Positions 6,347 through 13,501 of a DNA stretch of 17,957 bases are shown here, piece after piece. A program made the translations under genes and the position numbers. The stretch comes from Kmv34 sp964524965 (GTDB taxonomy: Bacteria > Aerophobota > Aerophobia > Aerophobales > B3-G15). Under the pieces are notes generated by a model that did not search any database, was not told where the DNA came from, and was given only the letters and a program-made list of their open reading frames with translations. Numbering within the stretch: position 1 is the first letter of the stretch; the number at the start of each line of letters is the position of its first letter. The stretch lies in contig CAZGDY010000022.1 in assembly GCA_964524965.1 (NCBI GenBank), positions 1-17,957 on the forward strand. Direction: 5' to 3'.

Positions 6347-7296
6347 AAACCTTTATTAAGTCTTCTGGCAAAATCTTTTATGGCATTGCATATTCCCGAA
6401 GGTGAAAGATTATACTTTGCCATTACTTCATCGTACGACCCAGAACAAGCAAATACATCCGGCACACCCAATATTTTAATTGGTACCGGGTTATTTTGAG
6501 AAAGAAACTCACTAACTGCTCCTCCTAAACCTCCCACCGTGCTGTGTTCTTCGACTATTAGTATGCCAGCAGTGTTTTTGGATATCTTAAGAAGCAACTT
6601 TTCATCCAAGGGTTTAATAGTAGGCATATTAACAAGTCCTACCTCTAAAGAATTTTTTTCTTCCAAAAGTTTTAAAGCTTTTAAAGTATACCATACGGTT
6701 ATACCGGAAGCAACCACCGTAAGATCTTTACCTTGGCGCAATACTTTCCCTTTTCCGATCTCAAATCTCTTGTTAGGATCAGAAAGAAAAGGAATTTTTA
6801 CACTTCCCAGACGAATATAACAAGGTCCTTTGTGTTTAGCTGCGGCTTTTACACATCCTCTCACCTCAACTGGATCAGAAGGAACAAGAACTACCATGCC
6901 CGGTATAGTTCTCATTAAAGCAATGTCTTCTAATGAATGATGAGTTGCTCCAAAATAAGCATTAGTAAGACCAGAGTTTCTGCCCACAATCTTAACATTA
7001 GCAAAAGTATAGGCAAGGTCATCTCTTACTTGTTCAAATGGCCGCATAGTTATAAAAGGAGTTATGGCACAGAAGAAAGGAATTTTACCTGATAAGGCAA
7101 GCCCGGCACAAATACCAATAATAGATTGTTCCATTATACCAAATTCCAGATAACGATCAGGAAAAAGCTGTCTAAATTCTCCGAGTTGAGCGCTTCCCGC
7201 AGAATCAGCTGAAACAGCTAAAATACTTTTATTTTCCCCAGCAAGCTCAACGACTGCTTTTGCAAAAGCTTTTCGAGGATCCATCATCTCTTGCAT
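6337..7296 (-). CDS. Transketolase C-terminal subunit (pyrimidine-binding and C-domain)
   Basis: This 319-aa protein is the second half of a split transketolase. It supplies the TPP pyrimidine domain and the C-terminal domain and acts only with the N-subunit encoded just upstream. The catalytic glutamate that activates TPP is E56 in LEFGIMEQ (50-57). SGLTNAYFGATHHSLEDIA (108-126) matches the phosphate/TPP loop region, and EEHSTVGGLGGAVSEFL (about 247-263) the C-domain. The start ATG overlaps the TAA of the N-subunit by one base (TAATG), so translation is coupled. Split forms occur in transketolases and in specialised enzymes such as apulose-4-phosphate transketolase. Which donor and acceptor are used cannot be read from the sequence. 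A terminator-like hairpin overlaps its stop. Confidence 0.93.
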   Translation of the reverse strand: MQEMMDPRKAFAKAVVELAGENKSILAVSADSAGSAQLGEFRQLFPDRYLEFGIMEQSIIGICAGLALSGKIPFFCAITPFITMRPFEQVRDDLAYTFANVKIVGRNSGLTNAYFGATHHSLEDIALMRTIPGMVVLVPSDPVEVRGCVKAAAKHKGPCYIRLGSVKIPFLSDPNKRFEIGKGKVLRQGKDLTVVASGITVWYTLKALKLLEEKNSLEVGLVNMPTIKPLDEKLLLKISKNTAGILIVEEHSTVGGLGGAVSEFLSQNNPVPIKILGVPDVFACSGSYDEVMAKYNLSPSGICNAIKDFARRLNKGFSI

Positions 7297-8138
7297 TATA
7301 CTTCCTCCTGTATTTTAATCTCTGCCAAAGCCTTTTGGCATTCCTCAGGGGTTGGTTGCCACTGGTGATATTTAGGGTTATTTTCGGCAAAAGAAAGACC
7401 TTTCCCCTTCACCGTATTTGCTATTATCGCAGTAGGACAATCTTTTTCAATAGGTACATCAGTCAAAGCGGTAAAGATCTCATCAAAATTATGACCATCA
7501 ATTTGCCTTACCCGCCAGCCAAAAGTCTTCCATCTTTCACCCAAAGGATCCATGCTCATGACCTCACGGGTAGGACCTTGAATCTGTAATTTATTTTTAT
7601 CAACAATGGCAATAAGATTATCCAGTTTGTAGTGACTGGCTGCAGTAATAGATTCCCAAACTGATCCCTCTGCCATTTCTCCATCTCCCAGAAGAACATA
7701 AACCTTATAGTCTTTACTATCCATTTTACCAGCTAAAGCCATCCCCACTCCAATAGGCAAACCATGGCCCAAGGAACCTGTATTTGCCTCAATACAGGAG
7801 AGTTTATGTCTGTCGGGATGTCCTGGAAAAAGACAGTTAAAAGTACCATAAGTGAAAAGCTCTTCCTCATCAAAAAATCCTCTCTGAGCTAAAACTGTAT
7901 AAAGAGCAAGACATTTATGACCAGCGCTAAGAATGAATCTATCTCTATTGTCCCACCGAGGATGATTGGTATTAAGACGAAGAATTTCAAAATACAAAGT
8001 AACCACAATGTCCAAACAGGACATAGCGCCTCCCAGATGCCCAGTTTTTCCATTGCAAATCATTTTCACAATATTCTTTCTTGCCTGAACTGCATTTTTC
8101 ACCAGATTAGTTCTCTGGGATGAGGTTAACTTAATCAT
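7296..8138 (-). CDS. Transketolase N-terminal subunit (TPP diphosphate-binding)
   Basis: This 280-aa protein is the TPP diphosphate-binding half of a split transketolase. The Mg-TPP motif starts at GDGEMAEG (151-158) and ends at DKNK (N182), the expected GDG-x-N spacing. Other active-site signatures are KTGHLGG (H34), SAGHKCLALY (H74), PGHPD (H107) and GSLGHG (H125). I chose the ATG at 8138 because AAGGAGGG lies 8 nt before it. An alternative GTG at 8165 would translate the ribosome site itself as basic residues. It lies 80 bp after the FGGY kinase, in the same orientation. With the C-subunit it would move a two-carbon ketol unit between sugars, here presumably from or to the product of the neighbouring kinase. 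Confidence 0.93.
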   Translation of the reverse strand: MIKLTSSQRTNLVKNAVQARKNIVKMICNGKTGHLGGAMSCLDIVVTLYFEILRLNTNHPRWDNRDRFILSAGHKCLALYTVLAQRGFFDEEELFTYGTFNCLFPGHPDRHKLSCIEANTGSLGHGLPIGVGMALAGKMDSKDYKVYVLLGDGEMAEGSVWESITAASHYKLDNLIAIVDKNKLQIQGPTREVMSMDPLGERWKTFGWRVRQIDGHNFDEIFTALTDVPIEKDCPTAIIANTVKGKGLSFAENNPKYHQWQPTPEECQKALAEIKIQEEV

Positions 8139-8218
8139 TAATTTTACCCTCCTTCTTACTATCACTACTTTTATCTTAACTTTATTTTTTTGTTTTCCCC
8201 AATAATTTTCCTTTGTGC

Positions 8219-9775
8219 TTAGTTGCCAGGCACCTCAATCTTATTTAATTTCACTAATCCCTTAAAACAATTTCGAAGAGGACCGTTTAAAATCTCCTCT
8301 CGCATCTTAGCTACTTCTCCGTAAAATGCACTTATTTTTTCTCTTGGTTTAAAGGACTCCTTGAACTTTACCCAATTCTTTGCCGCTTCTCTCAGGTCTT
8401 TAACTTCACCAACAGCGTAAGCTGCTAACATAGCGTTACCCAGAATTGCCCCTTCATTTCGCTCGGGGATAACATACTCCAAGTTCAAAATATCTGCTTT
8501 AATCTGGTTGAACAAACGTGAGTAAGTACCTCCTCCGCTCCCAACCATTTTGGTAAGACTAACTCCCCGTTTTCTCAAAAGTTTAGCCCAAAGTAAATAC
8601 TCAAAAGCAATGGATTCCATTATTGACCGCCAAAGATGTCCAGCTCGATTAGACCCTCGTAATCCCAACCAGGCTCCACTTGCCTCGGACCACATAGGTG
8701 AGCTTCTTCCCTGAAGAAAAGGAAAGAAAAAGGTAAAATCAGAACCAGGAGGAACATTTTCGCCAAGCTTGTTTAATTCATCATAAGCACTGCTATCTCC
8801 CGGCCTCATATATACCTCATCCCGATACCAACGCAAGCTAAACCCACCAGATGGAGCAAGCCCCCAAAAACAGTAAAGATCCTGGAAGGTGGGCATAGCA
8901 CCAATTAACATTTTTTCAGCGGTAATCTCAGGGTTCAAATCATCCATGGCAAAAACAACAATGGAGGCGGTTCCAGCAACATCAAAACACATTCCAGTCT
9001 CAGTTAAGCCCGAGCCCAGGCAGGACTGCCAAATATCACCTGATCCAGCTACCAGAGGAACCCCAGCTTTTAATCCAAGCTTTTTTGCCTCTTGAGCTGA
9101 TAACTCACCCACAATCTGCCAAGGTTTAACCACCCTGGGAAGTATTTCAAAAGGTAAACCAAGGGCTTGAATTTGTCGCTCTGACCAGGTATGCTTTTTA
9201 GCATCAAAACCAACTACCCAACCAGAAAGATGACCCCAGTCAATGTACGCATCTTTTGCTTTAAAATCTCCCAATTTTCCGATAACATAAGGACCAGCCG
9301 CAAGTACTTTCTTTGTTTTTTTAGCAACATCAGGCCAGTGATTTTGAATCCACTTGATAACCACCGGTGGCATATAAGCTGCGGGTTCAGCATTCCCACT
9401 TTCCCGTGCCCAGGAGGCATCAGAAATTTGCTGAAGTTGTTCAGCTTCTTTTGTGGCTCGCCCGTCCAGATAACAAATATAAGGAGCTACTGGCTTCCAA
9501 TTCTTATCAACAGGAACCTGACCACAGATAATGCCACTACAACAAATCCCGGCAACTCTGTCATTCTCAATCTTTCCCTTACTCAAACATTCCTGAATTC
9601 CCTCAGTAACTGCCTGGTAGAATTTATCTGCTTCCATTTCCACCCAACCAGGCTTGGGATAATGCATCTTGTGTTCTCGATAAGCCTGAGTTACAGTTTC
9701 TCCGCTATTGGTAAAAATTCCCACTTTTGTTCCCAGCGTTCCACAATCAAACCCAATATAATATTTCACTGGCAT
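8219..9775 (-). CDS. FGGY-family carbohydrate kinase, xylulokinase-like
   Basis: This 518-aa cytoplasmic sugar kinase has two actin-like domains. The N-terminal phosphate loop is IGFDCGTLGTK (7-17). YLDGRATKEAEQL (102-114) corresponds to the sugar-binding D/R region, VAGSGDIWQS (242-251) contains the likely catalytic base D247, and the C-terminal GSGGGTYSRLFNQIKADIL matches the second FGGY signature. Where xylulokinases carry SGQMHG, this protein has SGIICGQ (80-86), so the substrate may differ from D-xylulose. The ATG follows AAAAAGGGGG. It is next to the split transketolase, as in pathways where a phosphorylated ketose is passed to a transketolase. Candidates are D-xylulose, D-apulose or another ketose. 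The sequence does not choose among them. Confidence 0.9.
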   Translation of the reverse strand: MPVKYYIGFDCGTLGTKVGIFTNSGETVTQAYREHKMHYPKPGWVEMEADKFYQAVTEGIQECLSKGKIENDRVAGICCSGIICGQVPVDKNWKPVAPYICYLDGRATKEAEQLQQISDASWARESGNAEPAAYMPPVVIKWIQNHWPDVAKKTKKVLAAGPYVIGKLGDFKAKDAYIDWGHLSGWVVGFDAKKHTWSERQIQALGLPFEILPRVVKPWQIVGELSAQEAKKLGLKAGVPLVAGSGDIWQSCLGSGLTETGMCFDVAGTASIVVFAMDDLNPEITAEKMLIGAMPTFQDLYCFWGLAPSGGFSLRWYRDEVYMRPGDSSAYDELNKLGENVPPGSDFTFFFPFLQGRSSPMWSEASGAWLGLRGSNRAGHLWRSIMESIAFEYLLWAKLLRKRGVSLTKMVGSGGGTYSRLFNQIKADILNLEYVIPERNEGAILGNAMLAAYAVGEVKDLREAAKNWVKFKESFKPREKISAFYGEVAKMREEILNGPLRNCFKGLVKLNKIEVPGN

Positions 9776-9883
9776 ATCAGCCCCCTTTTTTTAAAGCACA
9801 GCCTCGCTTAGTTTTTTCCCTTTTTTAGTTATCTATCCAGATTTTTCACAAATTTACGTCCGGGTTTACTTACTTTAAACAAT

Positions 9884-10624
9884 CTAAGGGATGTCCGGCA
9901 GTTGAAATAATCGTACACGGTTAACTGAGTACTCAAAATTTCCTTGAGGGGTATAAAGTATTAAATCAAGAATACCGTAATCTTTTAAAATAATTACTTT
10001 TTTCTTTTCCCATTCTTCATTATTTATATCTATATCTATTTTATCCCAGAAAATTGTAGCCTTATTTTTACCTAAGGGAGCTTGTGAATCCCAAAGCAGC
10101 TCTATTGGTCCTTCAAATATCTTTCTTCCTTTTTCACTATTCCTTTTACCTACATCTAAAAAAAGTTTTCCTTTCAAGCTCAAAGGAAGACAAGGATAGC
10201 GTTCTATTATTTTCCCCTGGCTATTGAAAAAAGCTATCTCTAATTGAAGACCTTCATCTGTAGTTTCAGTGAGTACTCTAATCTTATTTAAATCAGGAAT
10301 TTCCTTGCCTTTCATAAATATATTTACAATGTTGGTGCCTTTGTTCACTTGAATATCTTTCTTAAATTCATCATAATTAGGAGCCGTGGCTACTAAGGTA
10401 TGTGGACCAGGTTCAATCCCTGTTAAATGATAGGTTTTACTAAGATAATGAGTAATACATTTATCATCAACAACAATCCTTACTTCCCATACTGCCTCTT
10501 TGCACAATTCATCAACCACTTCTCCTTTAATCTCAGCATATTTTACACTTTGCGTATTGAAAAATATTACAAGAAAAATTGCTATAATAACTATGGGCGC
10601 AATATAAAAAATAATTTTTCTCAT
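9884..10624 (-). CDS. Membrane-anchored protein with carboxypeptidase-regulatory/PEGA-like domain, unknown function
   Basis: This 246-aa protein has one N-terminal hydrophobic helix (residues 4-22) and no clear cleavage site, so it is probably an anchor. Residues 28-106 look like a small beta-sandwich of the carboxypeptidase-regulatory or PEGA kind (EIKGEVVDELCKEAVWEVRI, then TYHLTGIEPGPHTLVATAPNY). Residues 112-246 are beta-rich and unassigned (LLWDSQAPLGKNKATIFWD). The ATG at 10624 follows AAAGG. It lies between the formamidase homologue (160 bp away) and the FGGY kinase (108 bp away), so it is spaced more loosely than the rest of the cluster. The domain would face the outside of the cell. 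A role at the cell envelope is plausible. A catabolic role is not shown. Confidence 0.75.
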   Translation of the reverse strand: MRKIIFYIAPIVIIAIFLVIFFNTQSVKYAEIKGEVVDELCKEAVWEVRIVVDDKCITHYLSKTYHLTGIEPGPHTLVATAPNYDEFKKDIQVNKGTNIVNIFMKGKEIPDLNKIRVLTETTDEGLQLEIAFFNSQGKIIERYPCLPLSLKGKLFLDVGKRNSEKGRKIFEGPIELLWDSQAPLGKNKATIFWDKIDIDINNEEWEKKKVIILKDYGILDLILYTPQGNFEYSVNRVRLFQLPDIP

Positions 10625-10784
10625 TGCATACCTTTAAGATAAATTTGAAAAGCAATAATTCAGTTTTAAACTCAAAAGATGTTTTTCCCTGAAAGATATT
10701 CTCTAATAGCCCTTTTTTGGGAAACTTACCTGTTTCAATGAGTCAAACTTTCCTTGCTTATTTCTGTTTGGTTGTCTTAGTTCT

Positions 10785-11756
10785 TTAGCTTTTACTGACC
10801 AGATAATCTTTGGGAAATTCAGCACCGACTGTATAATGAAGCCTGCCAGCATCAACCATTTGATAAATGTTGATCCTGAAATCAGGATTTGTGCTAATTT
10901 GCAAATAAGCATCGATCGGTGTCATTTCGTAATCTTCCACTAACCACTTTATTAAATTAACTATAGCCTTGTTAACAGCAGATTCTAAAGGTTTGTCAGT
11001 GTATAATTGTACAATTGATTTTTCTTTTTCCAGACGAGGATAAGGTATTGTTTTATTTTTAATTACCATGCAATTTAACAAAACCTCGGCTTTAGTTTCA
11101 TTTGCTACCCCTGTCCACTCTCCATCTCCTTGTGTAGCATGAACATCTCCCAAGAAGAGCAATGCACCCTCGTGAAAGCAAGGCAGGTATAACTTAGTTC
11201 CTTCTTTAATATCTCGGCAGTCCCAATTTCCACCCCATACACCTTGACCCACCAAGGAAGACTCAACTTCAAAATCAGGAGCAACACCAATTGTTCCGAT
11301 AAACGGATTTAAGTTCCATACAATCCCCTCTCGATAAACCGCTTTTCCATCTCTGGTAGTACCACTCGGGCCAGGAATATGCTTAAATATATGAGTATGC
11401 GCCTCACCTAACTCCGGCCACAAACGGGAGTCAGTTAAAGGGCCAAAACCTGGAATTATACAGGTATGCCCTTGTTTTTCGGGCTTTATCTGTTCTATCC
11501 GCACTACTAAAAGATCGCCTCTTTGCGCTCCTTCAATATATACAGGGCCGGTAAGTGGATTATGTTTCCATGGTGAATAATCTGTTGAGGGTCGAAGATT
11601 CTGTATCGTGGGTAAATCTTTTTCTGATTTAATAAAATCAGTTAAGTTGTCTTCTGTTTCCACCATAAAACTTTCTCTTTGAGCAACTTTTAACACAGGA
11701 GAAATGTCTGCTCCCAACACATAAGTTAAATTCTCTTTTCTAGATACAGTTTTCAT
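10785..11756 (-). CDS. Acetamidase/formamidase family protein (FmdA/AmdA)
   Basis: This 323-aa member of the FmdA/AmdA family hydrolyses short amides (formamide to formate and ammonia, or acetamide to acetate and ammonia) in characterised members. Family segments are HNPLTGPVYIEGAQRGDLLV (65-84), NPFIGTIGVAP (150-160), GGNWDCRDIKEGTKLYLP (175-192) and ALLFLGDVHATQGDGEWTG (198-216). The length is near the usual 300-400. The ATG at 11756 follows AAAGGAG. It sits 33 bp after the VOC gene, within the sugar cluster. Many family members in carbohydrate or amino-acid clusters have no tested substrate, so formamidase activity here is inference. It could act on an amide or amino-sugar-derived compound handled by the pathway. 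Confidence 0.9.
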   Translation of the reverse strand: MKTVSRKENLTYVLGADISPVLKVAQRESFMVETEDNLTDFIKSEKDLPTIQNLRPSTDYSPWKHNPLTGPVYIEGAQRGDLLVVRIEQIKPEKQGHTCIIPGFGPLTDSRLWPELGEAHTHIFKHIPGPSGTTRDGKAVYREGIVWNLNPFIGTIGVAPDFEVESSLVGQGVWGGNWDCRDIKEGTKLYLPCFHEGALLFLGDVHATQGDGEWTGVANETKAEVLLNCMVIKNKTIPYPRLEKEKSIVQLYTDKPLESAVNKAIVNLIKWLVEDYEMTPIDAYLQISTNPDFRINIYQMVDAGRLHYTVGAEFPKDYLVSKS

Positions 11757-11789
11757 TAATTTTCTCCTTTAGAAAACAAGTAATTTACA

Positions 11790-12239
11790 CTACAAAGGAT
11801 ATTTAAGATTTCGATTTTCAACTAACTCTAACTGATGCCCATCAGGGTCCTTAAAATACGCCCACACCCAACCCTCAAATTCACCTCCAGAGATATTGGG
11901 TGCAGAAGTGAATTCAACACCCTTTTTTTGCAACTCCTCAATAGCCTTATAAATATCATCTACTTCCAGTGACAGATGAAATGTTCCGATAGAATAAGGT
12001 TTTAACTCTTCCGCCTTAGTTTTAGGATTAATATATTCAATTAACTCCAAGGTGGCAGAACCTATTTTTATAACTACCATTTTGGCATGAGCATCTTTGA
12101 CACCAGTTCCCTCTTCAAGATAATTCGGGCCTGCTTTTTCTCTAAATAAAAATTTAGCACCCAAAATATCTCTGTAAAACTCAAGAGCTTTTTCCATATC
12201 GCTCACGATAACACCCACATGATGAATTCCTGTTATCAT
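11790..12239 (-). CDS. VOC-superfamily metalloenzyme (glyoxalase / methylmalonyl-CoA epimerase-like)
   Basis: This 149-aa protein has two beta-alpha-beta-beta-beta modules of the vicinal oxygen chelate fold. Likely metal ligands are H7 (GIHHVGVIVSD), E65 (TLELIEY), H88 (TFHLSLEV) and E138 (DGHQLELVE), the same pattern as glyoxalase I and methylmalonyl-CoA epimerase. All four ligands are present, so it is probably active. The ATG follows AGGAGGT, a strong ribosome site. It lies between the transporter ATPase (43 bp away) and the formamidase homologue (33 bp away), so all three are probably cotranscribed. Possible roles are detoxifying methylglyoxal formed from triose phosphates, or epimerising a pathway intermediate. 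The exact reaction is unknown. Confidence 0.88.
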   Translation of the reverse strand: MITGIHHVGVIVSDMEKALEFYRDILGAKFLFREKAGPNYLEEGTGVKDAHAKMVVIKIGSATLELIEYINPKTKAEELKPYSIGTFHLSLEVDDIYKAIEELQKKGVEFTSAPNISGGEFEGWVWAYFKDPDGHQLELVENRNLKYPL

Positions 12240-12282
12240 TATTTTTACCTCCTATATCAAGAATTAAAAAACTAAATTATTT

Positions 12283-13389
12283 CTATATTAAGGTTTTACC
12301 TGTTTTACCATCAAATATGTGCATCCTTCCCATATCAAAATCTATGTAGGCAGGCTCACCTGCGCTAGCTTTAAAATCCATGGAGGCCATTACCCTTACC
12401 CTATTCTCTCCCACTATTAAATGCGCAATTAACTCAGTTCCCAGAGGTTCTAATATAAAAACCTCTGCTTTAACACTCTCAGGTTTTTCTTTCTTATGAG
12501 AAACAGTAGAAAATTGAGGCCTAAAACCAAATTTTACCTCATAGGAACCGCTAAAAGGGGATAACTGGCCTTTAAGAGTATTCTTAATTTTATCAGGCAA
12601 AGACAGTTCAAAAACCTTGTGTTTCAATTTCCATTTATCGCCTTCTACCACTAACTCACATTGCAAAAAATTTATGGGTGGACTACCCACAAATCCGGCT
12701 ACAAAGTCATTAATCGGTTGATTAAATATCTCAGCAGGGGTGCCAAGTTGCTGCAGGAGACCAAAATTCAGAAGGGCTATTTTATCAGCCATGGTTATAG
12801 CTTCCAGTTGATCATGAGTCACGTAAATAAACGTCTGATTTAATCTTTTCTGAAGACTTTTGATCTCTGCTCTCATATACTCACGTAATTTAGCATCAAG
12901 ATGAGATATGGGCTCATCCATTAAAAATACTTTCGGATCTCTAACGAGGGCTCTTCCTATACCTACTCTCTGTTTCTGACCTCCACTAAGCTCTCTGGGG
13001 TAGCGGTCAAAAAGCTCTTTAATTTGAAGCATTCCAGCCGCATGACTCACTTTCTCCTTAATCTTGCTTAACGGTTCCTTTCGAATACGAAGAGGATATG
13101 CCATATTTTCAAATACTGTTTTGTGGGGATAAAGAGCATAGGTCTCAAATACCATAGCTATATCTCTTTGCCAAGGTTCAACATCGTTAATACGTACCTC
13201 ATCAATATAAATGTCTCCTTCTGTTATATCTTCTAGACCTGCTACCATCCTAAGCGTAGAAGTTTTACCACAACCAGAAGGCCCTAAAAAACACAAGAAC
13301 TCCCTATCATCGCAAGTAAGACTTAAATCTTTAACTGCTTCTACCTTCCCATACTTCTTCCACACCTTATTCAGGGCAACTTTAGCCAT
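12283..13389 (-). CDS. CUT1 sugar ABC transporter ATPase (MalK/UgpC-like)
   Basis: This 368-aa cytoplasmic ATPase should energise the two CUT1 permeases upstream. It has Walker A GPSGCGKTS (36-44), signature LSGGQ (134-138), Walker B VFLMDEP (154-160), D-loop SHLDAK and switch H192 in YVTHD. A C-terminal OB/TOBE regulatory domain covers about 235-368. The Q-loop position, usually Gln in VFQ.YALYPH, is Glu (E82 in MVFETYALYPH). I recall Glu in some related ATPases, so this may be a subfamily trait, but it is unlike classical MalK. The ATG follows AAAGGGGGAAG. It is separated from the permeases by the ABC-2/exported-protein pair and by a terminator-like hairpin, so it may also have its own promoter. 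Confidence 0.94.
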   Translation of the reverse strand: MAKVALNKVWKKYGKVEAVKDLSLTCDDREFLCFLGPSGCGKTSTLRMVAGLEDITEGDIYIDEVRINDVEPWQRDIAMVFETYALYPHKTVFENMAYPLRIRKEPLSKIKEKVSHAAGMLQIKELFDRYPRELSGGQKQRVGIGRALVRDPKVFLMDEPISHLDAKLREYMRAEIKSLQKRLNQTFIYVTHDQLEAITMADKIALLNFGLLQQLGTPAEIFNQPINDFVAGFVGSPPINFLQCELVVEGDKWKLKHKVFELSLPDKIKNTLKGQLSPFSGSYEVKFGFRPQFSTVSHKKEKPESVKAEVFILEPLGTELIAHLIVGENRVRVMASMDFKASAGEPAYIDFDMGRMHIFDGKTGKTLI

Positions 13390-13459
13390 AACTTCCCCCT
13401 TTTACTTTAATAAACTTCTATTTTATTTTCTTTATTTTTTATAGTAACCTGTCTTATAT

Positions 13460-13486
13460 AAAAAAATATCTTTAAGCCAGTTAAAG
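13460..13486 (-). terminator. Terminator-like hairpin between the exported-protein gene and the sugar ABC ATPase
   Basis: On the minus strand CTTTAA (13481-13486) pairs with TTAAAG (13470-13475) around a 5-nt loop, and seven U (13460-13466) follow after 3 nt. It lies 16 nt after the stop of the 460-aa gene. Together with the 112-bp AT-rich gap it suggests that this two-gene module may have its own transcript end. Confidence 0.45.
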
Positions 13487-13501
13487 GAAATATTAAGGTC
13501 T

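Noticed and set aside
8139..8165. GTG at 8165 as start of the transketolase N-subunit
   Set aside because: The added residues are the translated Shine-Dalgarno (MIVRRRVKL). The ATG at 8138 has ideal spacing from AAGGAGGG.
9191..9811. Plus-strand frame of 206 codons antisense to the FGGY kinase
   Set aside because: Its length comes from the codon pattern of the kinase on the other strand. The kinase has full family motifs and this frame has none.
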